Below, in pieces: positions 47,004 to 60,657 of a DNA stretch of 64,000 bases (position 1 is the stretch's first letter; each line of letters starts with the position of its first letter). A model generated the notes under the pieces. It ran no database searches. It was not told the origin of the DNA and worked only from the letters and a program-made list of their open reading frames with translations. The position numbers and the translations under genes were made by a program. The stretch comes from Argentina anserina. Taxonomy: Eukaryota > Streptophyta > Magnoliopsida > Rosales > Rosaceae. Where the stretch lies: NCBI RefSeq assembly GCF_933775445.1, contig NC_065874.1, positions 6,591,001 to 6,655,000 on the forward strand, in the 5' to 3' direction.

Positions 47004-47406
47004 ACTCCTTTTTATTTAGGTTTCTAATTCAATACTGATTTGTTGTATTGCTTCTAGACTTAGATTAGGATTCCTTACAATAATAATATAATACATGAAA
47101 TCATTAGGAACTAGATTTGATACTGTCTTTGTTTCCATGTAGAAATAAATTATGACATTAAGCATGATAATTATATAATTTGTGATATGTCAATTGATCT
47201 AACAAACCCCCGCCACCAATGGTCACAATTGAAAGCCGATGATATCGCCATCAATTTTAGAACTAGCCCAGAGTTCGACGACACAACCCCCCCCCCTAAA
47301 GAGAAGATGGATGGATGTTGATGCAAAAGAGCACCTCTGATTAAATCCTTGACGGAATGAAGGCTCAAAGACCGCAAGCCATAAGCAAACCTAGCATGTG
47401 GCTTCC

Positions 47407-47504
<98 letters not shown>

Positions 47505-48269
47505 CTCAAATCGACTTTTGCATCTCTTATGCTCTCGTTTGATTTTTTACATAAACAATCTTTATTTGCTTTTTTAGCTTTTTTCTTTAACCCAAAGTTA
47601 TAGAGTAATTACTCCATAACCAAAATAAAGAATAAATTAACAAATCTAAGTTTGTTATTAAGTCTACAACAGCATTTCCTAAGCGAAGAACATGAGAGCA
47701 ACAAAATGACATTCACCTTAATGAAGTTCCTTTGATAAAACAAAAAAACAAAAATCAAAATGACATTCACTGATTCACCGAATGAGTGTGATAACCAATT
47801 TAAGCAAACTATACGAAGAGGCCATAGTAGGAAAAGGTAAAAGAGGCAATGCATGCAACAACACTAGTAACGTCGCTCTGAAGCTAAATTAGCGCGCGCA
47901 AAGTTTAAAATCTTCTAATATTGGTTGTGGAATGCCATGTCTAATCATCATGGTGCATGTGGCTGAGAAATTTGATGTCAGTCATGTCAAATATAGCCAC
48001 ACATTACATTCAATTTTCCCCCGGGACAGTAACATCTCTTAGCTTTTATACTCGTATGCGTAGTTGCTACTTTGATGTAGCCATAGAAGGGAATAACCTA
48101 TCTTGATTTGGCAGTGTAGATTTGATGTATTCACGGTTTTCAATTTGCTATGAGATTGGTTATGACTTATAACTATGCTACCGTCTGGACTTCCGAACCT
48201 TCGTGAGTTAGTGGGCTAAGACAATTACCCTTGGCTCAAACAGAAGTTAGACCATTACCCTTCTGCAAA
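47004..48269. other. Intergenic DNA upstream of P450 relic, unit 2
   Basis: No gene. It contains a 10-C run (47287-47296), a long GA tract and AT-rich DNA. About 130 bp present in unit 1 (23240-23365) are missing at about 48015. Confidence 0.5.
47409..47500 (+). repeat. (GA)n microsatellite, unit 2, second locus
   Basis: About 92 bp of GA repeat; unit 1 has about 39 bp here. Confidence 0.9.
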
Positions 48270-49095
48270 ATATACAATTCAAATTGAATATTCATCCGCC
48301 ACCAACTTGGCACACGCGCTCACCGGTCCCTCCCTCCAGAAGCTAGCTCGATCGGCAATTCAGCACCATAGTGAACTCATGATGCTGCATTTTGGTTTCA
48401 GATCTGTGCTCATAGTTTCATCTGCAGATGCTGCTCCCGAGATCACGAAAATATATGATTTCATCTTCTGTAACAAACCCATATTTACAGTTTTTGATAA
48501 ACTTCTCTGCGACGGCAAGGATGTGGGCTCAGCTCCTTACGGTGAGTACCGGTGGCAGATAAGAACCATATGCGTGCTTCAGCTTTAGAGTAACAAAATG
48601 GTTCAGTCTTTCCGATCGAGGAGTTAGAGAAAAAGAAACAACCTTGCTGATTGAGAATGTCAAACAGTCATCTATGTTGTCACTAATTAAGCGAATTATT
48701 TTCTTTGCTTACTAATGATGTGATTTGTAGGGTGACTTTTGGGAAGAAGTATAATGGTGATGGTGAAGGTGCAATGAAGTTTGATAAGTTGCTTGGGGAA
48801 TTTATGGAGTTGTTGGGTGGTTACTCTGTTGGAAAATTTATTCCATGGCTTTCTTGGGTTAATTACGTTACCGGGTTTGATGCAAGAATAGAGATTTTTG
48901 AATACAATTGTTCAGGAGAACATGGTTACTTAGGATTCTTGGCACGGAGGGAGATATCTGTGGTGAAGAAGGTGAAGCTAAAAAGGATTTTGTGGGTGTC
49001 CTGCTCGATGTGTGGAAGAACAATATATGTGGCTTATCATTGGATAGAGTACCAACTAGCACTCGATAAAATGATGAGCCGTCATCAGTGAGTTC
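48270..49095 (+). pseudogene. CYP71-type cytochrome P450 relic, copy 2
   Basis: Same decayed half-gene as 23610-24440 with the same stop and frameshift pattern, so the decay predates the duplication. It is slightly closer to the family: SSADAAPEI and VFDKLLCDGKDV are kept where copy 1 has SFADVAPEI and VLYKLLCDGKDV. It reads LTNDVICRVTFGKKY at about 48708 and DFVGVLLDVWKNN near 48980, and again ends before the I helix. No heme-binding region. Not functional as a monooxygenase. Confidence 0.85.
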
Positions 49096-49649
49096 CTTCT
49101 TAAAAACGGTATCCAACTAGTACCAACAAAAAATTTGTTAAAAAAAAAACTAGTACCAACAATAATCTATCCTTTAGTAGTACAATAGTTTACGAATCCT
49201 AACACAACTTCGTTCATCAATTAAACTTGAAAATGGTTGATTAGAAATAGCAACTGCACCCTTGGCTTGATTGTAATAGCATATAAGCTAGGTTATTTGA
49301 CTTATTTCGCCAAGTTTTTTCAGAGTTTTTAACTTTAGAGACTGAAATGGGAGTAGGCCGTATGTAACTCGGAGAAAATTGAGAAAACAAAGTGAGTTTA
49401 TGGAACCCAACTTCATAACAAAACTGAATTTCCTCATAAAGAAGTAATGTAAGAATCATGTGGCTAATAACTTGGCAAATTATGGTGATACTTCCTCTGG
49501 GCTGACGTGGTGTGCCTTGTCCCCAATATTTATCTAAGCACAATGTAATAGCGACCAATTAGGTCTACCGAAATTTCGTATTCGTTAGTTGTTTTGTGTG
49601 ACTTTTTTTTAAGAGTTTATTATTGGATCTTTGAAGTTCTTTTTGTACA
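49096..49649. other. Intergenic DNA after P450 relic, unit 2
   Basis: Matches 24441-24985. At about 49645 it joins directly to sequence equal to unit 1 position ~32258, so the 7.3 kb with the receptor kinase is absent here. Confidence 0.6.
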
Positions 49650-50690
49650 TAGCACCTCAAGAAGTTTTGATGCACATAGTCCTTTGGCCGCCTCTAGTTT
49701 TTTCTTCATGGTTTACTTAATTATTTTGTTCACGACTTCTTCTTGGCTATTGGTTTGGGGGTATGCCGAAGAGGCATAAAATACAGTAGTGCCATGTTCC
49801 GGGTAAATTCTCGAAAAAAAATCATTATCAAATTGTGTGCCATTGTCTATAATAAAAGCTTGGGTAATGCCAAAGCAGCAATAGATTGCCCGCCAAAGGA
49901 AGTTGATAACTTTGTTAGTTGTGATAAGGCCATGGGCTCGGCCTCTACCCATTTGGTGTTGTAGTCGACAAGGACAATGGCGTTTTTTTGTTGAGCCTAG
50001 GAAGTAGGGAATTTACCAATGCAATCTAAGCCCCATTGAGCGAATGGCACTGGAGAGACAAAAATGGAGAGTGGGACTGTTGGCCGGTTGGAATGATTAA
50101 CAAATTTGTTGCACTGGATGCAGGTGCCCATAATGACCTTTATATCCGCCTCGAGTGTAGGCTAGTAGAATCATGTCCGGAATACTTTCAACATAAGAAT
50201 TTTGGCACCGGACTGGTTCCCACAAATGCCACTCTGGAGAGACTACAAAATTCGTTGCCTTTGCTCTGAGGTAACGCAATTTAACTGGGGAAAGGATTGG
50301 CCCCGGCAGTACAACTTGCCTTCACGGACCAAGTATAAAGCGACTTTGAGCCTTAGCCTCTGGACCTCTTTTTATCAACTGGGAGGGTGCCAATGGTGAG
50401 GTAGTGGATAATAGGGTCCATTTAAGACGTGGGTGGAGTTGGGTCAGTGGCAAATATCTGAGAGTATGGTTTAGAGATGCTAGGCCGATCCAAAATTTCA
50501 ATGAAGGTATTCGGAGAATCTGTTTGTAGTGGAAATGTAACCAGCCGAGCCAAAGCATATGTCTTGGAATTTTTAGAACGGGATATCTCTCCGATCTTAT
50601 AACTATTGAATCCCCGAAGTAAAGCATTGGCCAAAATTTGGAAGGAAAAAAGGGTGTGACTGCTTTGACTAAAAGCCCCCACTGACTTGG
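49650..50690 (-). pseudogene. Ty3/gypsy RNase H-integrase remnant, unit 2
   Basis: Same remnant as 32258-33280, on the minus strand: linker (about 50620-50420), broken zinc-binding region (about 50150), integrase core with TTNKVINFLWRAI, DNGTQFDNDFF and YPQTNSQEEVVNKIIK (about 49760). The core reads further in frame than in unit 1. The integrase C-terminal piece of unit 1 (31923-32138) is missing because of the junction at 49645. Confidence 0.8.
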
Positions 50691-53484
50691 TTTACAACCA
50701 GTTGAGAGTCACTGAAGATGTGGACCTAAATGCCTTCTATGAGAGCTTCATATTTGTTGTGTTATTGGAGACTTTACACTCGAAACGGAGAGCATATTTA
50801 TACATGTGTCCCTCTAGTGATGTGCTCCATTGCTCATATTAATTGTTTAAAACCCCATTAATGACAATGAGAACAATCATCAAAGTCGAGGAAGGAGAAA
50901 AAAATGTCGATATAGCAGAAAAATGTTGGGTTTTTGCTGAGAGATGGAGAAAGAAGAAAGAGAGGTAGAATCATGTTGGGTTTGTGTGCAGTTGTGTAAT
51001 TAATTTTAGGGGAGATCATAAAAAAGTCACATTTTAGTAGTCAAATTACAAAAAATTCACCAACTATTTAGAAATTATAAAAATGTCATTTTTAAAAATC
51101 CTTTAGAGCGTTGCCCTTGAGTTTTAAGAAATTTACAAAATGCCACTACATCTAATTTTATCCTATCTCTTTTCTCTCTCTAATATGCAATATCAATCAA
51201 AACATAGATGATGCAGCTTTTCTCTCTCAAGGAACGGGGATGACGTTAGAGGAGGTGTAGGGTGACGCTAGAGGTGCGACTGGACCATATCGAAGGCGCG
51301 GTATTGGACCATTTTGTACTTTGCTTAGCCATTATTGTTGTACTATTGAGTCATTGAGTCGTAGTAAGAGTCTTAGGCGGTATTGGATGCATTTTTGTGC
51401 TTACATGAGTTAAAAACGCAGAATTGGTGTAGAGTCATAGTTTGAGTAGGAATCCTTGTAAGACTAGGAAACCTTATTAGATTAGGAAACGTATCATATG
51501 GGAGAGTCATACTTGAACTGAAACTCTTTTTGCAAAACTTTCCTAATCTAGATGAGCTCATATATTACATTTGTCTTTTCAAGACAATAATTGTCTAGAT
51601 TATGACATAATTTTCGAAGCCAATTATCTCTTACTTATGATTTTGTTTTCTTATTTTCAGATTGGATTTAAGAAATAATACTAGAGGAAAACAAGGAGAG
51701 CCGTGCCTACATGGAGAGTTACTCACGGCTTGGGAGGTAGAGTTGAACAAGGAGAAGCCGTGCACATGGAGTCCTATCATCAACAAGTCATGCAACAATT
51801 AAATAGAATTAAAGAAAAAGAGATGGAGCAAAGTCATGCAACAATTAAATAGAAGATGATCATTAAAAGAATAAAACATGATATGATTTAAGGGAATAAG
51901 AAATGGCATGCATTAAGGGAATAAAGCATGACATGATTTAATAGATTAAAGCATGGCATTATAATAGGAAAGAAGAGGCAACATCAAAGAGAAAACCGTG
52001 CATCCTACCCTCTCTATATATACAAGGCTTCACCTCTCAAATGAGGGACTTCTCCTTTGCATTAAAAAGCCAAGTCTTTCCCAAAATACTACCTCAAACA
52101 TCCTTTACCAAAACAGCAAGCCATTCTCCCCCATATACCAATTTCATCTCCACCGAAATTACCATTGAAGACACACCTCTAAGGTTCCTACAACGTGTGA
52201 TTCTCGCAACTCTTATTCATGAGTTTGTTCGTTTTTTATTTTCTACAATACTTTGTCTATGAAGATGTAGTTTGATGTTTGTGTGGGATTATTATTTTTT
52301 ATTAACAATCGAAATTTTTATATTGTTTTATTGGATTTTTGGATCTTTGCCGAATTGATGGTTTCCTATAATTATTGAGTTTGTATTTCTATTGTTGTGT
52401 TCTAATCATCTTTCTCATACTTTTAGATTCTTTTCAGATATGTGCATATGAATTTAGTGCTTGGATGTAGTCCCTAAGATTGTGTTTGAGTGCTAGATTC
52501 ATCAACCATATTGCCACAAATTTAATCATGCCCTAAATAGGTTCGGTTTGTGTTGATTAAAAGTGGTAAAAATTATGGAAATTTGCATGTGAAACCATGG
52601 TGGGTGACGCCATACATGAAACGTCTCCAACAAAGATTTGGTGCTTAAATGTAATCTTGTTTGATTTCTACTCTAAGTGTTATTGAATTCGATTGCATGC
52701 AAATTTAGATTAGGCCCTAAGTCAATCTAAATGTTAATTGAAATCTCGCATTGTTAGATGATCCCCTAAGGCTCTAATTGTATTAGTGTCTAAAAAATAT
52801 GTAATTGGTCGAATTAGAATACATGATTGGTTCGAACATGTAATTATGTGGTGTAATGGTAAATTTGGTTTAAGTTTGTTAAAGAGAAGTCGATCATGTA
52901 AATAGTATTAATGATTTATTTTCAGTAGTAGTTTTATAATCCAACTCAAATCTCCCAATAACATGATACGTTTTGAGGCCATTTTCATTCCCTGGACTGA
53001 ACGATCCCTGTTTATTCTATACTAACGATGATGTTTTACCGGGTTTATTATAGATGTTTTAATTAACGATTTTCAAGACTCAGAGACAAGGTACGAGGAC
53101 AATCGGAGCTGCGAGAACCACGTTGAGGAGAGCTTGGAACAAGGGCACAGAGGCACTAGATCAGACTCATCGGAGAAGATGGTGGAGATGTGGATGCCCA
53201 CATCAAAATTTTTATTTGTTTGTCACATTATAGTTACACTCCATAGGTAGTCCATACTCCATAGGTCGAGTTAGAGCTGCTAAGAACATACCATTTTTAT
53301 CCCGGATAACCACTCCAATACCACGTCTCGGCAATTATAGAATGTGCCTCGCCACACCATGGTAATTCTAGCATCCAAGATAATTCATATCAACATAATG
53401 AATTTCTCAAACTAATCAGAAAAAAGCTCGTGCATGAAAGTTGCAAATAGTCCTCCACATTGGCTCCAGGTAAACGATCATACT
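50691..53484. other. Retroelement-like non-coding DNA, unit 2
   Basis: Matches 33281-36761 minus the hAT-like insertion, whose empty target is at about 52090. No gene seen. Confidence 0.4.
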
Positions 53485-54990
53485 TGTCACATCCCGGAGT
53501 GAAACATGAACAGTATATTGGAATTTAAAGGAAGATTTACAAGCAAACTAAACGAATTGAATGAAAATGGAAAATGCACAAACTAAAACTTTCACAAGAT
53601 AAGAAGTACTTTTTACATTTCCGCGAAGTTACAATTTTACAAACACAAGATGGAAGGTGATGCTTGTGTCACCGGCCCAAAATATAACAAACAAACAACA
53701 CAAAATATAAACAAAAAATTTAATGACAAATATTCTAAAACAATCTCAAATGAAAACTTTACTCGAAAACATTAATACAAGACATGAGAATGAGATGCAT
53801 GAAGGCGAAGGCGAAGGCGAACACGAACGGTAAATCTCAAAGAGGCTCCTAGGTCCAGAAATAATAATTAAACCTATAAGAGAATTAATATAAGAGTGAG
53901 CGTTGTCCTCGCTTTTCCAGTAGGGGCCAGCTTGCCCATGAGCGTTGAAAACCAAAATCCGGTAAGGATTTAATTAAAAACAAAGAGGGTAATTTTGAGT
54001 ACTCAGAGTAAAACCATTTAATTAAAAACAATGCAAGTTTGGGAAAATATCATGCTAAAATATTTTTTGGAGCTCCAAAGGTAGGGTAAGACAAATTCAA
54101 CTACAAGCAATGACTCGAGAATAGTGCAACTTTAATTATCGAACGATATTAAGCACGTGTTAAACATACTCTGAATCGTTTCGATGATTTTCTTATACTG
54201 CCGACATTTTACTAAGTTAAATGAGTTCTTGATTCTCGAACCGAGCAAGAATCGAAACTACTATTACTGGTCGTAACTAAACATTACATTAATCGTCGCC
54301 ATTTTAAATAAATTGTTTTCAGGGCATTTCGTTAGGTTGATATGTTATTTAAGGAAGAACTGGCCCTAAATTATCTTCGGTTAAAGTAAAACCATTAAAA
54401 TCATTTAGTAAATAGTAAAAAAGTAACTCAGGATAAAACTGTAAAACAGTAAAGTCAAACCGTAAAATTATAACTTTATGCCAAGGGAATAATAGTAATT
54501 TCATGTCAAGATAAAATAGTAAAAGTAAAATGGTAAAAACTAATATTTTCACCCTTATCTCTGCAATCTTATTTCAGGTCTCCCAAACCACCTTCGATCA
54601 AATAAACTTCAATCCACAAACAACAAAACCAACAAACAGCAACAAAGATTTTCAAAGCCTGTTTTTAGAAAAACGTTTGAAAACAAAAATAAATTTTACA
54701 AAGCATGTCTGTTTTCCTTGCCGAGAGAGAGAGAGAGAGAGAGAGAGACTATGTTGCAGGCAGAGAAAAAAGAAAGAACTTGGGCCCAGGTCTTGGACTC
54801 GGGTCAACAAAAGAATTGGGGCTTTTTACAAAGCCTGTAAACCAAACCCAAAAACTGAAATTCTATTTTTAGAAAAACGTTTGAAAACAAAATTAATTTT
54901 AGAAAATCTTAAAAACAAAACCGTGCATCGGAAAAATATTTCGAAGACATTTCCGAGCTCGTGGCGACGTGTAGTTTAATGATGACGTGT
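53485..54990 (-). repeat. Minus-strand LTR relic of unit 3
   Basis: A shortened copy of 36762-39500. Two large deletions are visible: at about 54110 (loss of ~600 bp equal to 37430-38030) and at about 54645-54715 (loss of ~500 bp equal to 38570-39165). The GA tract here is only 27 bp (54723-54749). Confidence 0.5.
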
Positions 54991-55291
54991 TAAACAACAT
55001 ACTTGACATTTACGCTAAATGTCAATTAATTACTCATAATATATCGGTAATCGAGATTGTTGGATAATCAAACAGTCCCAAAACAACATACATGGTTTCT
55101 TCACTCATAAATCTATAGAAAGGGGACGATGTAAATAGAGTTTATTTATATATCCCTGAAATATATATTTATCGAGAATATATATCCCCAAAATATAATC
55201 GTGATTTACCAAGTTACTAGCCGCATCATCTCTGACTTTGGCATCAACGCAGCATAACAGAACTGCTTTCATAGTGATAGGTTTGATATTG

Positions 55292-56454
55292 TCATACAAT
55301 CGGATAATAAGCAAGCAAAGCAAGGCCGCAGAGTCCTCCACCTGGAGCATTAGTTCTTAGAATTCTCATGTAACCATTTTCACCCCACTTTTCCCCCCAT
55401 GAATTCTTGATTAGCCAGTAGTCGGTGTCTTTTTCAGTCCCATACCCAATAACTGTTACAGCATGGTTCAGGTGTTCACCACAAGGACCTTCGAAGATGC
55501 CACCTGGGTAATTCTTAAATTCCTTTCCACTACCGTCGATGGCAACCGCGATCGGTTGGAAGGAAACAGCATTGAGGAGAGGACGTTCTCTGACATAAAA
55601 CCCATTGTTCACTCGACCATAGCTAGTAATCGTTGCAGCATGATGAGCTGCCTTACGAGTGTCGCATGCTTGGAACGTTTGGTTTAAAGAAGTGCTCAGG
55701 TATGGGTACTCTTTTGTAGTAGCAATTCCTTTATTTTTCATTATGTATTTAAAAGCTGATTCTATGTCACCTTCTTTGCAGCGACTACCATCGTCGTCAC
55801 ATTCCAAAAGTTGTTGCTCGGACAAGGAGACCAATTTGCCGGTTTTGATTTTTGTAATCCCTTCCACGGCGGCCACCGCCGCAAATGTCCAGCAAGCACC
55901 TACATATAACATTCCAAAATAAGGCAAGAAAGAGTGGATAAAGGAAATATATAATACGAGGAAGGTGTGAGGTATATATGGTTCTAGCTTCTCAATAACT
56001 TACCACATGAAAATTGATTCTTGATAGGAGTCACAGCTCCATGTTCCCTCCAGTCCATCCTAGCTGGGATTTGCTCGGTGGCCAGGCGCCTTTGGTACAT
56101 AAACGATTCATCTTTGGATGAAGCCGTGAAACTTGACTGGATGGGCGTTTTGTATCCAGTATGAGGTTTGAGGAATTCTTCATCAGTCGTATCAGAGAAT
56201 TGATTGACACTTAACGTGTACGACTTGTCCCCGTCATTGTTGAATTTTTCCACAAACTCTACATTCTTCTTGAATATAGCAAAACGCCGTTCCTTCTCTG
56301 CGCTGTCTTGGTAGACACGCCCATACTCGGCCATCCATTGCTCATGTTTTTCAGCAATGGAAGCTTTGTAGACTGCGCGAGATGTGGCTTGGGATGCAAA
56401 TGTCCCCAAGACGATGCATATGGCAAGCGTCACAAGGTTTTCTCCAAAAGCCAT
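55292..56454 (-). CDS. Papain-like cysteine protease, copy 3 (intact)
   Basis: Same structure as copy 2: exon 1 56454-56004, intron 56003-55900 with GT/AG, exon 2 55899-55292, 352 residues. Signal peptide, ERFNIN propeptide, Cys153, His296 and Asn316 are all kept. It differs from copies 1 and 2 at H106Q, Q193E, V251F, M280N, G282P, V285I and D335A. Three of these (280, 282, 285) are packed shortly before the catalytic His and make the segment NYPGGIF, nearer to the usual papain form GGIF. The gene's 3' flank is shorter than in units 1 and 2, because DNA equal to 39690-41050 is deleted. A MITE lies upstream as in the other copies. All frames are open, and the gene is likely functional as far as sequence can show. 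Confidence 0.92.
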
Positions 56455-56581
56455 CTTCGAAAAACAAATTAGTACCCTCAGATCTGTGTAAACAACTAAT
56501 AATGAGTTTGGAACTAATAGAATAATTATTAAAGTAGCCCTGGAACCTAAGCACAATATGAATGCTTCATGGGGTTTGTAG

Positions 56582-56588
56582 TTATATA
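56582..56588 (-). promoter_or_regulatory. Possible TATA box, protease copy 3
   Basis: TATATAA on the minus strand about 130 bp before the ATG; copies 1 and 2 have TATACAA. This form matches the plant TATA consensus better. Confidence 0.45.
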
Positions 56589-56654
56589 GAAGATGATCGA
56601 GCGCGCATCTCAGCCATCGCCGGGTCACCACTCATACTCATACTTATTAGCCCC

Positions 56655-57571
56655 AAGGACTAAAATATCGGTAATTTGGGAAATATTGAGGGTTAAAAAA
56701 ATAGTAATTTCAAAAAATATATCGGGAAAATATCGATATTGAAAAATAATTTATGAAAATTTAAATAAAAACATGGAAATATTGGATGTAATTTTGAGAG
56801 ATGTTTCTTTAATCAATTGTCTACTATATTTCGTAAGTTGAGAATATAAGGAATTGTAGTAATTTGAGATAAAACAACCATTGAGAATTCGTAAAAATAT
56901 ATTTTAAAGTATAAATATCTAATTGACTTGAAAAGAATATAGTGAATAATGCATTGTTGAGCTTGTTTCATAATTTCATCATCAATTTATATGACAGTAG
57001 GTAAGTGGAAGAAAAATCTTAAGAAGAACAAATGAAATAGTAGTGGTGCAACAATGCATTACATCTTTTTATGTATTTATAGTATAGTAATGTTAACAAA
57101 GGAAAGAAATTAAAAATTGGCTAACAACTAACTTGTAGTTGAATAATAAGGAATGAAAAAAGAAACTGGTAAAATTAGCTCGGATTAGACAATTTATCAA
57201 ATTTTATTTGTAAGATGATATATATATATATATCATAATAATTAAATAGAAGAACAATAACAGGATTTGGTTAAGATGGTAAGGTCATTAGGTGTCTAAC
57301 CACGTGATTAGGAGTTCGATTCCCTTCAAAAGCTTGTTTTAATTTTAATTTGTGGTGGCGACACATGGCAGAACAAGGTAATGGCGGCGACACGTGGTGA
57401 AATGACCTTATGGCGCGATATTTTCCAATAATTTCGAAAATATCGCGATATATAGGGAAATGTCGAAAATATCAGACGAAATAAAAATGATATATGAATG
57501 ATATATTCTTAAGCGAGAAAAACGAAATTATCGCCTAAATATCGGCGATAATTTCGATTTTTCAGTCCTTA
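56655..57571. mobile_element. Mutator-like MITE upstream of protease copy 3
   Basis: Third copy of the element at 17200, flanked by attagcccc at 56646-56654 and 57572-57580. Internal deletions make it 917 bp. Confidence 0.8.
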
Positions 57572-57580
57572 ATTAGCCCC

Positions 57581-58850
57581 TATTTTAACGTTGCAATATG
57601 AACCACTAAACACCAGCGTCATTTCCATCATTTTGGACCTTCAGCAAATAATCAAATAACGTTATTTAAAAAGAAAATAAAAGGCCAATGTGGCAGTCTT
57701 CAAGCCCGATACCATTAGCAACACGACAACACCAGTCTCTTATTTGTAAGAGAGAGGTCGTGAGTTCGACTCGTTTTAGTATTTCAGTTCTTTTATTTAA
57801 TAAAAAAACGTATATAGATGTAAATTTCTTATTGATGCAACCGGCAACTGTCCATTGTTTGAATTTCAAAATTTGAAGATTGAATTTCGACGCATTTTTC
57901 GCAAGTGGATGAGCATAATAAATATAGAATCAATGGGTTGTTGTTAATTTTTTTTGTTTTTTAGTGGAGAAACTGAGTACATATTTATGGATTCCTGATT
58001 AAGAGTTGTAGAAAAATGAGCACGAACAAGTCCAACTTTTGTATACAATGAAGTCCTAATGACTTGCTTTGTTCGGGCATAGGGCGAATGTTATCTTTTT
58101 TCTTCGTGGACAAAATGAGCATCAACAAGTCCAAATTCTGTGTTTGTTTCTTTGATGATGAAGGTCGAAATTATGTGGTGAGAAATGTCTTAGTGACTTA
58201 TTCAAAAGAAGAAAAGTCTTAGTGGATGCATAGACTTTTACGGTCTTTTTTCCCCTAATCAAACTGAAAATGAGTTAGATGATATTAGCTTCTCGGAAGC
58301 AAACAAAATCTCACCTTCAATCCCACCGCCGATTCCCATAATGGAGAAATTATTAACAAAAAAAATTAAAAAATCTTAAAAAATAATATATGGAAATGCA
58401 AACTAACATAAGTTTTTTTTTTTAATCACGACGTTATTTTCATTAGTGGAACTCAAGAAAGAGAGAATGATACAAACAACCACTTCACTCCCTCAGCACT
58501 ACCAGATAATGGAACTAAGCAAAGAACCTCAATTAAGACCTAAACTTAAACAAGATAACTTAATGCAATCGAACTCTAGCATGAACCTCAAATCAAAAGA
58601 AAAAGTTTACCAAATTAGAAAAAAAAAAACTTGTGTGACCAGCTTGCTTATTTTATTGATTGAGAATCACTTTACACAAAGGATGTATTGCCAAGATCTA
58701 AACTAATTAAATTGGCCTTAAGACAAACAAAAAATTGAGTCAACAAAACAATACCACAAGACCCACATCCAACGTCTAGCTAAGCAAAGCAGGCCCAAAG
58801 CCCACAATCAAAGGAGAAAATTTGAACTTGGAGACACCCTTGTCATGAGC
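57581..58850. other. Intergenic DNA, unit 3
   Basis: Same as 18144-19439, including the possible SINE relic and the recurrent open frame at 58446. No gene. Confidence 0.5.
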
Positions 58851-60365
58851 CACCTCGATGTTGTCAGTATAATATCTCGAAAAATTTATAATTATTTTCT
58901 AATCATTGTTCGGAGATTTTAAAATTGGTGGTGATCTGATTATATAGTACGAGGGAGAAAACGAAAGTGTTCGAGCGATTTATACTCAGAAACGTTACCA
59001 TGAGGGGTGAAGAGTTAACTTTTTTTTCCGTTAGGAATCTCAGAAAACTTCATTTATGAAAGTAGTAGAGTTCGTCGATACGAGTTCGTAGACGCGCGAC
59101 ACGCCTTAATCAGATGTCGTATGTGAAAGTTGTTAGTAACATAAATTTGGTTTCTGATTTTGGGATGAGTAAGAGAGGAGATTAAAAATCAGAAAATCAG
59201 TTTTTTTTCCCAAAATCAACTCGATTACTGTTCACCCGAATTCGGGTACTGTTCACGTGAATTTTCCCTATTTGTTGCCGAATCTTTCTCCGACCATATC
59301 TCTGTTGTCCGGTAACGGAATGGAGTACAACCGGTGGCGTTGGACCCGTCTTTTAGTCTCCTACCGATCTTGGTTAGTCATTGAGAGAGATTCGAGCTGT
59401 TTGAAGCCCAGAAATGAAGAAACAATACGGCTGCTCCGTTTGAAGAAGTGAGAAGAACTCCCTCTTCCGACAAGCAATCAAGGTGATTCTTCTTCTGTTT
59501 TAAAGCTTGTATGATGTATATCAACCCTCTAAAACAGTTTTATCTATTTCGAAACACAAAAGGAGAATCGACGAATTCTTTTTCTAGGGTATGTGAATAG
59601 TGTTGATTTTATGTTCTTTGTTAATTAGACTGTTTAGGCTTCGATTTAGACTTTGGTGTCAACTAGAAAGTTGTTGAAAATGGATTGTGGTGGTAAGTTT
59701 TGAAGATCATTGGTTGTCACCATAATGGTGGCAGCGCATGAACAGTCTTCATGAACAGTGATTTGTAAACAATATTTCATTAACAGTGTTCAGCTATAAT
59801 GAATCGTCACCTTATATTTTACGTATTGTTTTCTAAGGATTTTATCATGCTATTAGGTGACTAACGAATCGAGTGAGGAAATCGCTCTCGGTGTCGTGGA
59901 AGTTGCACAAAAGAAATAAGGTGAGTAAACCTCACAATGATCATCATGATCGAAGTACTGTTATAATTATTGAATTTAGTTTGAGCTATTAACATAGTCG
60001 TTGCATTACTAGCTTATAAAAATTGTTCTAAAAATGGTTCATGGGTAAGTGACACACTATTTTAATAAATGATTTTAAAATGTTTTAGTGATTATGAACT
60101 ATAATGAATGTGAGTAAATCTCAGTATGATAAGTCTACCCTTAGCAGTGACTCATATTTACGATTTCTTAAAAAGAGTAAACTATGACATCTATTTAATA
60201 TAATGGGTTGTGTATGTGTACAAAATGGTAAATACGATACATATATATGGGTTGCTATATCGTATAATGTTACGGTTTTATTTCAATTATGAGATTATAT
60301 TATTTTGATTAATTGTGGCGGATGAGACCGGAAGGGAGATAACGTACCTTCCGGTATAATGGATC
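58851..60365 (+). repeat. LTR-like relic, unit 3, first copy
   Basis: Matches 44690-46270. It stops at about 60365, just before the minisatellites, where it is joined to the right half of a MITE copy. Confidence 0.4.
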
Positions 60366-60371
60366 ATTGAG

Positions 60372-60657
60372 TGATTAGGTGTCTAACCACGTGATTAGGA
60401 GTTCGATTCCCCTCAAAAGCTTGTTTTAATTTTAATTTGTGACGGCGACACGTGGCAGAACAAGGTAATGACGGCGACACATGGTAAAATGACGTTATGG
60501 CGCGATATTTTCCAATAATTTTGAAAATATCACGATATATCGGGAAATGTCGAAAATATCGGACGAAATAAACTGATATATGAAGGATATATTCCTAGGC
60601 CAAAAAAACGAAATTATCGCCTAAATATCGGCGATAATTTCCATTTTTCAATCCTGA
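60372..60657. mobile_element. Right half of a fourth MITE copy
   Basis: It matches 17853-18134 and ends caatcctga, followed by attagccgc, a mutated form of the 9-bp flank. The left half is absent. It marks the start of the second copy of a tandem duplication inside unit 3. Confidence 0.8.
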
